A DNA stretch of 64,000 nt from Paraburkholderia bannensis (GCF_014200455.1 NZ_JACHBW010000018.1:96541-160540); one strand, 5' to 3'. Positions 55,101 through 63,807 are shown, counted from the first letter of the stretch. The notes: a model not told the origin generated them from the letters alone. Translations and numbers: made by a program.

Positions 55101-55355
55101 CGACTGCGATTCGATATGCTCGATATTGCTGACCGTGGTCGTGAGGCTGCGCTCGTTGACCGAGGTGATGCGCTGGGCCATATCCTGCGCGGAAAAGCCC
55201 GTGTACGACCAGATGATGCTGATGACCGGGATGTTGATGTTCGGCAGCACGTCGGTGGCCATCGACATCAAGACAAAGGGCGTGGCCAGCACGATCATGA
55301 TGGCCATCACGATGAACGTGTAGGGCCGCTTTAGCGCGAGGTTGACTATCCACAT
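52155..55355 (-). CDS. RND multidrug/metabolite efflux pump
   Basis: 1066 residues, normal for HAE-type RND pumps, with twelve membrane segments and two large periplasmic loops. It starts MWIVNLALKRPYTFIVMAIM. TM4 carries the proton-relay aspartates in LALAVGILVDDATVTIENIE. It drives export across both membranes with its adaptor and NodT channel. The promoter gap upstream contains a helically phased 10-bp repeat array. The operon order is pump-adaptor-channel-regulator-kinase, all minus strand. Confidence 0.95.
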   Translation of the reverse strand: MWIVNLALKRPYTFIVMAIMIVLATPFVLMSMATDVLPNINIPVISIIWSYTGFSAQDMAQRITSVNERSLTTTVSNIEHIESQSLPGIAIIKLFLQPGASLQTAIAQAVASEQAQLKQMPPGATPPLVISYSASSIPVIQLGLSSKSMSEQALADIAMNFLRPQLITIPGAQVPYPYGGKTRVISVDIDTRALISKGLTPADIVNAVSTQNLILPTGTAKLGQTEYRVDTNASPDTIAGLNRIPVQTVNGATTYLGDVAHVRDGFTPQTNIVRQDGQRGVLMSILKSGDASTLQVVGKLKSLLPQVRTTLPSDLVIQPLFDQSIFVSAAVQGVVREALIAAALTAAMILLFLGNWRSTLIIAVSIPLSILSSIITLYALGETINIMTLGGLALAVGILVDDATVTIENIERHLHSGADLHSGILEGAGEIAVPALVSTLCICIVFVPMFFLTGVARFLFVPLAEAVVFAMIASYILSRTLVPTLAMLLFEGHDPSAHPQKNARVSVFTRVHQRFNHGFERVRANYIALLSVLLARRRFFGVSFLSFCVLSLGLVFFVGRDFFPAVDAGNIRLHMRAPTGYRIEETARLADEVERTIRTVVPADQLSTIVDNLGLPYSGINLSYSNSGTMGTLDGEIQIALKPDHDPSHIYIDKLRTVLPQRFPGVEFFFQPADIITQILNFGQPAAIDVQVVGSDLGKNMTLASTLLKQVRQLPGAVDAHIEQRNNEPALMLAMDRSRMQQLNLSPQNVAQDVLIALSGSSQTSPAFWVSPQSGVEYPLAVQTPQYREASLNEVMGTPVSARAGNAAAPLQLVSNLVQLKPHDGPAIVTHYNIRPVIDVLVSVEGSDLGAVGAQIDEIIKKVQAHAPRGTTVTMRGQIDTMRSSFIGLGVGIAMAVVLVYLLIVVNFQSWADPLIIISALPAALAGIAWMLFITGTHLSVPALTGAIMTVGVATANSILVVSFARQRLADGATPLAAALEAGATRIRPVLMTAFAMMIGMVPMALGLGEGAEQNAPLGRAVIGGLLFATVSTLLFVPLMFATVHSRLAHRAQAKQARRAQRRNDR

Positions 55356-55682
55356 GAGGCGGTTTCGGACAAATCAGACGAAATCGGGCAAGAGGAAATA
55401 TGCGCCTGCAGTTTGCGCTTTAAGCACGCGCGGGAATGCGCAGGAATACACACGAATGCGCATGAATGCGCATGAATGCGTATGAATACGCACTACGCAT
55501 CGATCAAACGGTGCCGCATCATAGGCAATCCCGCTGGCAGGTTGCTGGCGCGAATATGGCGAAATTGCCAGCCTCGCCGGTCTCTGAAGGCGCGGCTTAC
55601 GGGGCGTGACTTTGCCGATGGTTAGCAAACGTCGGAGATACCTCTACCTGCATGCAATGCGCGTGTATTTTTCTGTTCGTGC
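55356..55682. other. Gap upstream of the RND operon
   Basis: 327 bp without a gene. It contains the 10-bp repeat array at 55431-55500. The LysR gene upstream is on the same strand, so this holds the RND operon promoter. No -10/-35 pair stands out. Confidence 0.5.
55431..55500. repeat. 10-bp tandem repeat array
   Basis: About six copies of CATGAATGCG (with variants such as CGGGAATGCG, CAGGAATACA and TATGAATACG) occur exactly every 10 bases, then one degenerate unit. The period is about one helical turn. Confidence 0.8.
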
Positions 55683-56771
55683 TTACTGGATGAGCGCCTG
55701 GTCCACGAGGCGCAGACGCTCCCTCTCGCGCTTTTCGTGTTTATCGGTCTGAGGGCGTGTTTTGGCGCTCGAACCGGCGTGCAATTGACGCGCCTCCCGT
55801 AATGGCGTGGGCGGCGTGGTCGTGCTGCGCCGTGACGGCAGATTGCAGCTTGCGAGCGCGCTTTCCTGTTCGGCGAGCACGAGCGGCACCTTCTCGCGCA
55901 GGAATTCGACGAAGGTGCGAATCTTCGCGTCCAGATAGCGGCGCGACGCGTAGAGCGCGTAGATGTTGAGCGTCTGCAGGCGGTGCGTGGGCAACACGCG
56001 CACCAGCGAACCGTCGGCCAGACCCGGCAGCGCGACGGGCACCGGCAGCGGCCCGATGCCCATGCCTTCGCGAATCGCCAGCGCGAGCGCTTCGGGGTTG
56101 TTCACCTGAAAGGGCGTGACGCCGGTATGCCGGAAGGTTTCGCCGTGCGGGCCTTCGGAAACCCATTGACCGGCCGGCAGACTCGCATCGGTGAGATGCA
56201 GGCAGGTGTGCATGTCCAGATCGTCGAACGACTGCGGCACGCCGCGTGTGCGCAGATAGTACGGCGACGCGCACAGGATGGCCGCAGTGCTGCCAATCTG
56301 CTGCGAGATCAGCGCGGAATTCTCGAGCTCGGCGGCCACCACCACGGCCACGTCGTAGCCTTCTTCGATGATGTCCGGCATCTCCTGCGCGATGGTCAAA
56401 TCGACGGCGACATCGGGCAGATGTTGCTGGTAGCGCGCGATCAGCGGCATCACGTAATGCTGGCCGAAACTCGTGCCGCCATAGACGCGCAGCTTGCCCG
56501 CCGGATTCGCGTGCGCGGCGCCGGCTTCGGCTTCCGCCTGTTCGATGTCGGCAAGAATACGCTTGCAGCTTTGCAGATAGCGCTCGCCCGCTTCGGTCAA
56601 CGACATGCGCCGCGTGGTGCGGTTCAGCAGGCGCGTGCGTAGCCGCGATTCCAGATCGGTGACGGCGCGCGAAACCTGAGCCGTTGTCATCGTTTCATTC
56701 GCAGCGGCGCGCGTGAAGCTGCCCGACTCCACCACTCTTACGAAAATACGCATATTGCGCAGCGTGTCCAT
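55683..56771 (-). CDS. LysR-family transcriptional regulator with long C-terminal tail
   Basis: 362 residues. MDTLRNMRIFVRVVESGSFT and ETMTTAQVSRAVTDLESRL form the HTH. The effector domain ends near residue 310 with FVEFLREKVPLVLA. A Thr/Pro/Arg-rich tail of about 50 residues (from about SRRSTTTPPTPL to the end) is unusual. It is clearly paralogous to the LysR at 62773-63756 (MDTLQNMRVFVRVVEAGSFT). It is upstream of the RND operon on the same strand, but a link is only positional. Confidence 0.93.
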   Translation of the reverse strand: MDTLRNMRIFVRVVESGSFTRAAANETMTTAQVSRAVTDLESRLRTRLLNRTTRRMSLTEAGERYLQSCKRILADIEQAEAEAGAAHANPAGKLRVYGGTSFGQHYVMPLIARYQQHLPDVAVDLTIAQEMPDIIEEGYDVAVVVAAELENSALISQQIGSTAAILCASPYYLRTRGVPQSFDDLDMHTCLHLTDASLPAGQWVSEGPHGETFRHTGVTPFQVNNPEALALAIREGMGIGPLPVPVALPGLADGSLVRVLPTHRLQTLNIYALYASRRYLDAKIRTFVEFLREKVPLVLAEQESALASCNLPSRRSTTTPPTPLREARQLHAGSSAKTRPQTDKHEKRERERLRLVDQALIQ

Positions 56772-57012
56772 CAGCGGCTCCTCTGCATCGTCTTGCTCTT
56801 CCCGGCGTCATTCATTGTGGATAGTTCTATGGCGCCAGTCTCGCCTGGAGGCCGTGGCCAGATGCTGACTTCTAAATGGCAGGTGTGTCAGCTTGGCGAG
56901 CCGCCTTGTCCCGCGTATGATCCACCGCGCCACCTGCACGGCGGATCGCCCGAACGACACGCGTTTCGCGCAGGATAGCCAATGAGCCGCCTGCTGTTTT
57001 CATGACAGATCG

Positions 57013-57720
57013 ATGACTTACGAATTCGCCTTGCGATTGCTCGCGGCGTTCGCCTGCGGCGTCGCCATCGGACTGGAACGCCAGATGCGTCAACGCACGG
57101 CGGGCCTGCGTACCATTACGCTCGTGGCCAGCGGCGCGTGTCTGTTCGTCACGCTCGGGGTGTTGACGGGTAATGGCACCAGCGGCGTCACGCAGATCGC
57201 GGCTTATGTGGTGTCGGGCGTGGGCTTCCTGGGCGGCGGCGTCATCATGCGCGACAAGGGCTCCATCCAGGGAATCAACACCGCCGCCACGCTCTGGTGT
57301 TCGGCGGCCGTGGGCGTGCTATGCGGCGCGGGTCACTACGTGCCGGCGGTGGCGGGCACGGCGGTCGTGCTGCTCACCAACACCGTGTTGCGCGAGGTGA
57401 GCCGCATCATCAACCAGTCGCCCATTTCGAATGCCGATCTCGTACGCGTCTACGAACTGACGGTCGTATGCCGCGAAGAGGACGAGATCCATATTCGCAC
57501 CGTGCTCTCGAACTCGATGTATTCCACCCCGCTCTCGTTCCAGAGTCTCACGAGCGAAGATCTCGCCGGCGACCCACAACGCCTGCGCGTGACGGCCACG
57601 GTGCGCCTGCATCCGAAATATCAGCCCAAGCTCGAATTGATGGCGAGCCGCCTGAGCATGGAAAAAGGCGTCTCCAGCGTGAGCTGGACGGCGGCGGAAA
57701 CGGAAGTTTCGCCGGAGTGA
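57013..57720 (+). CDS. mgtC: MgtC/SapB family protein
   Basis: 235 residues. Four to five membrane segments: ALRLLAAFACGVAIGLERQ, TLVASGACLFVTLGVL, IAAYVVSGVGFLGGGVIM and AATLWCSAAVGVLCGAG are MgtC signatures (with the conserved GLER and GxGFLGGG). A C-terminal cytosolic ACT-like domain follows. MgtC proteins support growth at low Mg2+ and inside host cells by acting on ATP synthase or membrane homeostasis. No Mg2+ transporter gene is beside it. Confidence 0.94.
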   Translation: MTYEFALRLLAAFACGVAIGLERQMRQRTAGLRTITLVASGACLFVTLGVLTGNGTSGVTQIAAYVVSGVGFLGGGVIMRDKGSIQGINTAATLWCSAAVGVLCGAGHYVPAVAGTAVVLLTNTVLREVSRIINQSPISNADLVRVYELTVVCREEDEIHIRTVLSNSMYSTPLSFQSLTSEDLAGDPQRLRVTATVRLHPKYQPKLELMASRLSMEKGVSSVSWTAAETEVSPE

Positions 57721-57933
57721 CGTGAAGCTTGCCGCGGCATACCGTTTCGGCAAAACCGGCAATCGCCTCGCATTCCTTACGAATTCATTTCACCATCGTT
57801 GCACTCATTGAAACACAGCGCGGCGGATTTCAAGAACTGTTAATTCTGGCCGTGTTTCGTGGACTCGACCCCGCCCTTCGACTAAGCTCCAAATCACCGT
57901 GATTAATTCACACCAACGAGGGGGGTCCTCTAT

Positions 57934-58185
57934 ATGGAACACGGCATCATCGCCTGGCTCATCATCGGCGCAATCGCTGGCTGGCTCGCAGGCGTTCTCG
58001 TCAAGGGCGGCGGCTTTGGATTGATCGTCGATATCATCGTCGGGATCGTGGGCGCGTTCATCGGCGGCTGGCTCGCGGGCCTGCTCCACATCCAGATCGG
58101 CACTGGCATCATCAGCTCGATCATCACCGCCATCGTCGGCGCGGTCATCCTGCTGTTCGTGATCCGCATGTTCCGCAGGGCGTAG
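57934..58185 (+). CDS. GlsB/YeaQ/YmgE family stress membrane protein
   Basis: 83 residues, almost entirely hydrophobic and glycine-rich: AWLIIGAIAGWLAGVLVKGG, LIVDIIVGIVGAFIGGWLAG and ISSIITAIVGAVILLFVIRM form three membrane segments. It matches the transglycosylase-associated/YeaQ family, linked with stationary-phase or acid stress. GAGGGGGG precedes the ATG. A strong terminator follows. Confidence 0.95.
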   Translation: MEHGIIAWLIIGAIAGWLAGVLVKGGGFGLIVDIIVGIVGAFIGGWLAGLLHIQIGTGIISSIITAIVGAVILLFVIRMFRRA

Positions 58186-58205
58186 CGATACGTTGCGGTA
58201 AACAG

Positions 58206-58241
58206 AAAACGGGAGCACCGTCGCCGGCGCTCCCGTTTTTT
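58206..58241 (+). terminator. Rho-independent terminator after the GlsB-type gene
   Basis: AAAACGGGAGC (58206-58216) pairs with GCTCCCGTTTT (58229-58239), ending in T. It lies between convergent genes. Confidence 0.9.
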
Positions 58242-58265
58242 ATGTCTGCGCGTCAGAAAGGACGC

Positions 58266-59798
58266 TTAAGCATTCGCCACGAGTTCGTTGGTGTCCGCCA
58301 CCGTCGGCAGCATGGAGCCGGTCTCGTTGAAGCGCAGATGCATCTCGTAAGCCTTCGCGAGATTGTGCGGCGTCTGTCCGCCGATCTTCTGCGCGTCCTT
58401 GTAGTAGTCGCGCAGCAGGTCGCGGTAAAGCGGATGCACACAGCGCTCGATGATGAGCGTGGCGCGCTCGCGCGGCGCGAGGCCGCGCAGATCGGCGAGG
58501 CCCTGCTCGGTCACGATCACGTCGACGTCATGCTCGTTGTGGTCGACGTGCGGCACCATCGGCACGATGCTCGAAATCTTGCCGTCCTTGGCGATGGCCT
58601 TGGTCGCGAAGATCGCGCACGACGCGTTGCGCGCGAAATCGCCCGAACCGCCGATGCCGTTCATCATGTGCGTGCCGCCCACATGCGTGGAATTCACGTT
58701 GCCGTAGATGTCGCATTCGAGCGCGGTGTTCAGCGCGATCAGACCGAGGCGGCGGATCACTTCAGGATGGTTGCTCACTTCCTGCGGACGCAGCACGAGC
58801 TTGTCGCGATAGCGGTCGAGTTCGGCGAGCACTTGCGCCTGGCGCGACGCGGAGAGCGTCATCGAAGCGCCCGAGGCGAACACCATCTTGCCCGAGTCGA
58901 TCAGGTCGAAGGTGGAGTCTTGCAGCACTTCCGAATACATCGTCAGCGCTTCGAACGGCGAATCCACGAAACCCGACAGCACCGCGTTCGCAATCGTGCC
59001 GATGCCGGCCTGCAGCGGCGGCAGTTGCGCGCTCATGCGGCCGTGCTTGACTTCGTGCTGCAGAAAGTCGATCAGATGAGCGGCGATGCGGGCGGTCTCT
59101 TCGTCGGCGGGCAGCACGGTCGAGGGGCTGTCCGGCTGGTTGGTGATGACGATGGCGGCGATCTTTTCGGGCGGAATCTCGATGGCCTGGGTGCCCACGC
59201 GATCGTTGACGCGCACGATGGGCAGCGGATCGCGATGCGGACGGCGGCCCGGAATCCAGACGTCGTGCAGGCCTTCGAGACCGAGCGGCTGCGCGAGGTT
59301 GATTTCGACGATCACCTTCTCCGCGAGAATCGCGAAGCTCGCCGAATTGCCGACCGAAGTCGTGGGGACGATGGCGCCCGTTTCCGTGATCGCCGCGGCC
59401 TCGATGATCGCGAGGTCGAGCTTGCCGAGCAGGTTCGCGCGCAACATCTCGACCGTCTCCGAGAGATGCTGATCGACGAACATCACTTCGCCGCGATTGA
59501 TCGCCTTGCGCAGCGTGGTGTCCACCTGGAACGGCAGACGGCGTTCGAGCACGCCCGCTTCGGTCAGCATGCGGTCCACGTCGTGGCCGAGCGAGGCGCC
59601 CGTCATCAGCGTGATGCGCAGCGGCTCCTTCTCCTCGCGCGCGCGGCGAGCGAGTTCGAGGGGCACGGCTTTCGTGTCGCCGGCGCGCGTGAAGCCGCTG
59701 GCGCCGACGCGCATGCCATTGCGCACGAGTTGAGCGGCTTCGGCCGCCGAGGTGATCTTGCCGCGCAGAGCGGCACAACGGATTCGGTCTTCGTACAT
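58266..59798 (-). CDS. Acetyl-CoA hydrolase/transferase, succinate CoA-transferase type
   Basis: 510 residues. Class I CoA-transferase of the ScpC/AarC/Cat1 group. GASGFTRAGDTKAVPLELAR, HDVWIPGRRPHRDPLPIVRV, MYSEVLQDSTFDLIDSGKM (probable catalytic-Glu segment), VGGTHMMNGIGGSGDFARNA and VIVTEQGLADLRGLAPRERA are conserved. It moves CoA between acetate or propionate and succinate. GGAGA precedes the ATG at 59798. It stands alone. Confidence 0.95.
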   Translation of the reverse strand: MYEDRIRCAALRGKITSAAEAAQLVRNGMRVGASGFTRAGDTKAVPLELARRAREEKEPLRITLMTGASLGHDVDRMLTEAGVLERRLPFQVDTTLRKAINRGEVMFVDQHLSETVEMLRANLLGKLDLAIIEAAAITETGAIVPTTSVGNSASFAILAEKVIVEINLAQPLGLEGLHDVWIPGRRPHRDPLPIVRVNDRVGTQAIEIPPEKIAAIVITNQPDSPSTVLPADEETARIAAHLIDFLQHEVKHGRMSAQLPPLQAGIGTIANAVLSGFVDSPFEALTMYSEVLQDSTFDLIDSGKMVFASGASMTLSASRQAQVLAELDRYRDKLVLRPQEVSNHPEVIRRLGLIALNTALECDIYGNVNSTHVGGTHMMNGIGGSGDFARNASCAIFATKAIAKDGKISSIVPMVPHVDHNEHDVDVIVTEQGLADLRGLAPRERATLIIERCVHPLYRDLLRDYYKDAQKIGGQTPHNLAKAYEMHLRFNETGSMLPTVADTNELVANA

Positions 59799-59983
59799 CA
59801 AAGTCTCCACAAACTTCTCTGATCGCCAGATGCCATTTTCAGGTCTTGCTTTGGCGGCCTTGCATCACGGCTTGAGCAAAACAGTTTTGCGGCCGGAATG
59901 CGCAAAGCCGCGGGGCCTTACAGGAGGGCGCCGCGGCAAGAATTTCAAGCGTGCGCCTGCACATTGCGGGCGGTTACTCGATC

Positions 59984-60202
59984 TCAGCTACCGAAATAAA
60001 GGTTGCAGAAGCTGGCAGGTCCGACGCATTCGTCTTTCTTTGCCGGCGTCACGTCACGGTGCGCGGACGCTTGAGCAGCAGGCTGCGCTGCGCTTTGGGC
60101 GACCTGATCGGGGACGCCCGCTGCCGTGGCGTCGTTCTGTGCATAAGCAGCGGCGGCGGCAAACAGGGAACACGCAACAACAGCGATCTTCAGGGACTTC
60201 AT
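59984..60202 (-). CDS. Small secreted protein (DUF4148-like)
   Basis: 72 residues. A clear signal peptide (MKSLKIAVVACSLFAAAAAY then AQ) precedes a short Ala/Gln/Pro-rich mature part that ends ECVGPASFCNLYFGS, with two cysteines. Short exported proteins with this MKSL start are common in Burkholderia. Family assignment is tentative and no function is known. It lies alone between the CoA-transferase and FUSC genes. Confidence 0.7.
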   Translation of the reverse strand: MKSLKIAVVACSLFAAAAAYAQNDATAAGVPDQVAQSAAQPAAQASAHRDVTPAKKDECVGPASFCNLYFGS

Positions 60203-60341
60203 TTCACTCTCCAGTGCTAACGGGTACTGCCGAAGCAGTGATGCCACTATATGACCGGGGCCTGGATTGATTAAGGAGCCGGCTTGGAAGGTATCTTTCC
60301 AGACTGCGGCAAGATCGCGCAGGCAGGCCGTTCGAGCGCCG

Positions 60342-62564
60342 TCAGGACAGGCGCAGACGCAAAGCGCGGCGGCGGCGCGCCTGGCGAGCGTGACGTGCAT
60401 GCGCGCCAAGGGGCGCGTCGCGGTCGATCAATGCGCTACGGATGAAGTGGAGATGGCTCAGCAGCCGCTGTACGTCGTGTCGGCGCTCGCGGTCTTGGTG
60501 GACGTGCGGGAGCGTCTCCTGGGCGATCGAGGTGGCTGTGCGCACAGCCTGGAGGGCACGGTCGAGCTGCGCGGCGTCGGGCTGCTCGAAGAGCCGCGCG
60601 ATATCGCCAAGCAGGCGTTCGAGCGACTGACGCCAGCGGCTGTCGCCATCGGCGAGCCATGCGGCGCTCTGGGCGTCGTGACGCAGGTCGATCACGGCAT
60701 GGCCGACTTCGAGCGTCACCAGCATCCAGCGCAGCGCGCGCCGGTGCGCCTGCTTGCGGGCATTGAGCAGCAGTCGCAACTGGTGCATGAGATCGTGCGC
60801 GCCGGACTGGAAGTGCTGCCCGATGCCGGGCAGATCGCCACGGCAGGCGAGCACGACCTGACCGCGTAACGCGCCGCACATGCGCTCGACGAGCCAGTTC
60901 ATGTGCGGCGGGAACACCACCGAAAACGCGAGCGCGGCCACGATCATCGCGCTGACCACCGCGAGGCCGTTGTTGATCAGCAGATCCGGATCGTAGGCAA
61001 TGACGTTATCCGGCCCCGCGAGCAGACACAGAAACACCGAGAACCCGACCCCGAAGCCGGCAATGCGTGGGCGCGTCGCCAGGAACGCGCCCAATGCGAG
61101 CGCGGGAGCGAGCGCGGCGCACAGCAGCGGGAATCCATCGACGTTCGGGTAGACGTAGCACATCAGCAGATAGCCAACGACCGCCGCGCAGGCCGCGCCC
61201 GCCGCCATCTGGAACGCCATGCGGGTTGCGCGCGGCGCCGATGATGTCAGCGCACAGGCAATCGCGGCGGCGATCATCGCAAGACCGCCGCTCGGCCAGT
61301 CGGTTTCCACCCAGAACCAGCCGACAGCCCCCACCACCACCGCCGTGCGCATGAAGGTAAAGGCCACCACGTACCAACTGGTGCGCGGCACGTAGCGTGT
61401 GACGCGAGGCTCGGGCGGCAGGCCCGCCTGGGTCAGCGACGCCCAGGTGCGGCTGTAGCGCGCGATCTCGGCCGTGAAGCGGTAAATCAGTTCGGCTGAT
61501 GTGTCGAAGTCTTGTAGCGTGTCGAACGAACCCGCTTCGACCGGGCGACGCGTTTCGCGCACCCGGCGCGGAAGCGTGCGCTGGAACGATTCGAGATCCT
61601 GCGCGAGCCGCAAGGCGTAGGCGCGATCCGGTTCCTTGAGGCTCGGACGCTGGGCTAGCAATGACGCAAGCTCATTGAAAAAGGGGGCGAGCGGCGCGAT
61701 CGACGCGTCGCTCCAGCGCAAGCGCTTCTTCAACTGGCGCAGCGCGTGCAGGCGCGCGCTAGCGTCCATGAACTCGCCGTTCAGGCGCGCGAGCAACTGG
61801 CTGCGCGAGCGCATCGTCGGATCTTCGAAAAATGAGAAAGCGCGCGTGGCTTCGAAGCCGACGATTTCGTCGACGAGTTTCGCGAATCGCCCTTCAAATG
61901 CGTCCCTTTCAAGTCCGCCCGACAGCACGGTCGCGGCGAAGGCAGTAAAATCGAGATATCGTGAGCGCAAGGTGCGTTCGAGCACCGAGCCCGACTGCCG
62001 GGGCACGATGACGGCGCTGACGATCCCGGAACACAGAATCCCCACAGCCACCTCGGCTGCGCGCCCCAGCGCGGCGAGAAACAGGCCATTGGGCTGCATT
62101 ACGAGGGGAATCCCGATCAGCGCAGCCGTATAGCCGGCCAGCACGAACGCGTACCAACGAAAATGCCGATTCCGCATGGCAGCCGCCGTACAGGCGGCCA
62201 CCCACATCGTCATCCCGGCGATATAGAGCTCGGGCTGCTGGATAAACACGGCCCCCAGCACCACCGCCGCGACCATCCCAACCGCGGTGCCGACGATGCG
62301 ATACACGCTCTTCGCGAACACCATGCCGGAGAGGGGCTGCATCAACACGAACACCGTGGTCATCGCGATGCGCGGCTGCGGCAGGTCCAGCAGCATCGCA
62401 ATGCCCATCGCCAGCAGTCCCGCCGTCACCGTTTTCAACAGATGCAGCCAGATCGCGCCGTGAGTGGCCTGCCAGTCGCGCAGGGCGCGCCGCGCGGCGC
62501 GCCAAATCACTACGGCGCGACGACGCGGGTCGGTCACACGACGTATCGCTGGCTGCGGGTTCAT
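60342..62564 (-). CDS. FUSC-family membrane protein, aromatic acid exporter-like (AaeB)
   Basis: 740 residues. Two sets of membrane segments (residues about 30-190 and 400-560) flank cytosolic regions, the FUSC layout. LLKTVTAGLLAMGIAMLLDLPQPRIAMTTVFVLMQPLSG, in blocks, is a FUSC signature. In E. coli AaeB exports p-hydroxybenzoate with the adaptor AaeA. No aaeA or aaeX gene is present here. It is divergent from a LysR gene, as aaeB is from aaeR, which favours the assignment. Confidence 0.88.
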   Translation of the reverse strand: MNPQPAIRRVTDPRRRAVVIWRAARRALRDWQATHGAIWLHLLKTVTAGLLAMGIAMLLDLPQPRIAMTTVFVLMQPLSGMVFAKSVYRIVGTAVGMVAAVVLGAVFIQQPELYIAGMTMWVAACTAAAMRNRHFRWYAFVLAGYTAALIGIPLVMQPNGLFLAALGRAAEVAVGILCSGIVSAVIVPRQSGSVLERTLRSRYLDFTAFAATVLSGGLERDAFEGRFAKLVDEIVGFEATRAFSFFEDPTMRSRSQLLARLNGEFMDASARLHALRQLKKRLRWSDASIAPLAPFFNELASLLAQRPSLKEPDRAYALRLAQDLESFQRTLPRRVRETRRPVEAGSFDTLQDFDTSAELIYRFTAEIARYSRTWASLTQAGLPPEPRVTRYVPRTSWYVVAFTFMRTAVVVGAVGWFWVETDWPSGGLAMIAAAIACALTSSAPRATRMAFQMAAGAACAAVVGYLLMCYVYPNVDGFPLLCAALAPALALGAFLATRPRIAGFGVGFSVFLCLLAGPDNVIAYDPDLLINNGLAVVSAMIVAALAFSVVFPPHMNWLVERMCGALRGQVVLACRGDLPGIGQHFQSGAHDLMHQLRLLLNARKQAHRRALRWMLVTLEVGHAVIDLRHDAQSAAWLADGDSRWRQSLERLLGDIARLFEQPDAAQLDRALQAVRTATSIAQETLPHVHQDRERRHDVQRLLSHLHFIRSALIDRDAPLGAHARHARQARRRRALRLRLS

Positions 62565-62772
62565 GGGAAACGCACTACGCTCGGTTTGTTACGACGATTA
62601 CCCGGGGGGCACTGCTGCTGCAGGCTACAGGTCGCCGATTGTAGGAGCGTCAATAAAGCGAATTAACGGGACCGGCAGGGAACGTCCGTTCCAGATCACT
62701 CAACAATGCCGGGGCCCACGAGGCGGACAATATCGTTTTCGTGCCAAACAAGAAGTTCTTAAAGAAGGTCTG

Positions 62773-63756
62773 ATGGATACGCTACAAAACATGCGGGTGT
62801 TCGTCCGCGTCGTCGAAGCCGGCAGTTTCACCGCCGCGGCCCAATCGCTGGATTCAACGACGGGCGCCATGTCGCGCGCCGTCTCGGAACTGGAGGCGCA
62901 TCTGCGCACGCGCCTGCTCAACCGTTCGACGCGACGGCTCGCGTTGACGCCCGCCGGCGAACGCTATCTGAAGCGTTGCGCGCAGATTCTCGCCGACGTG
63001 GATAGTGCGGAAGAAGAAGCAAGTTGCGCGCACGAGCGCCCGGCCGGCGCGCTGCGCATGCACAGCTTCGCGAGTATCGGGCAGCAGTATGTGCTGCCGG
63101 CGATCTCGCGCTATCGTGCTTTGCATCCCGAAGTCACGGTCGAGCTGACGCTCTCGCAACGGCTCCCGGATCTGTTCGAAGGCAGCAGCGATGTGTCGGT
63201 GGTGACGGCGGCTTCGTTGCCGAATTCGGATCTCGTTTCGCATCAGCTTGGTTCGACGTACAGCATCCTGTGCGCGTCGCCGGCCTATGTGCATACGCAC
63301 GGCGCGCCGCGCACGCCGGCCGACCTGGCCCATCATGACTGCCTGATTCTCAAGACGCCGACGTCGGATGCGCACGAGTGGGCGCTCGAAGGCCCGGGCG
63401 GCAGCGTCGAAATGCACGTGGATGGTCCAGTTCAGGTGAATATCGCCGAGTCGCTTGCAGTGGCGATTCGCGAGGGGATGGGTATCGGGACGCTGCCGGT
63501 TTATGCGGCGATCGAAGGTCTGCGCAATGGCACGCTGGTGCGGGTGTTGCCGCAGCACATTCTGCAGAAGAGCAATGTGTATGCGCTGTATCCGTCGCGC
63601 AAATTCGTGGATGCGAAGACAAAGACCTGGGTGGAGTTTTTGCGGGCCCATCTGCCGCAGGTGATTGCACGCGATATGGCGCTGCTCGAAGAGCTCACGC
63701 AAGAGCAGCTCGCCGATGCCGCAGCGCTGGCGTCTCGGGCAACGCCTGGCGAGTGA
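62773..63756 (+). CDS. LysR-family transcriptional regulator (AaeR-like position)
   Basis: 327 residues. MDTLQNMRVFVRVVEAGSFT and DSTTGAMSRAVSELEAHLRT form the HTH. The effector domain has LRMHSFASIGQQYVLPAISR and IREGMGIGTLPVY. It is a paralogue of the LysR at 55683-56771. It is divergent from the FUSC gene and probably regulates it. A short tail follows the effector domain. Confidence 0.94.
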   Translation: MDTLQNMRVFVRVVEAGSFTAAAQSLDSTTGAMSRAVSELEAHLRTRLLNRSTRRLALTPAGERYLKRCAQILADVDSAEEEASCAHERPAGALRMHSFASIGQQYVLPAISRYRALHPEVTVELTLSQRLPDLFEGSSDVSVVTAASLPNSDLVSHQLGSTYSILCASPAYVHTHGAPRTPADLAHHDCLILKTPTSDAHEWALEGPGGSVEMHVDGPVQVNIAESLAVAIREGMGIGTLPVYAAIEGLRNGTLVRVLPQHILQKSNVYALYPSRKFVDAKTKTWVEFLRAHLPQVIARDMALLEELTQEQLADAAALASRATPGE

Positions 63757-63778
63757 TTTGGCGGGTTGTTTAAATGCA

Positions 63779-63807
63779 AAAAGCCGTCCCTTGTGGACGG
63801 CTTTTTT
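63779..63807 (+). terminator. Rho-independent terminator after the LysR gene
   Basis: AAAGCCGTCC (63780-63789) pairs with GGACGGCTTT (63795-63804) and ends in a T-run. Confidence 0.93.

Noticed and set aside
58242..59822. Plus-strand open frame opposite the CoA-transferase
   Set aside because: Antisense shadow with a His/Arg-rich product.
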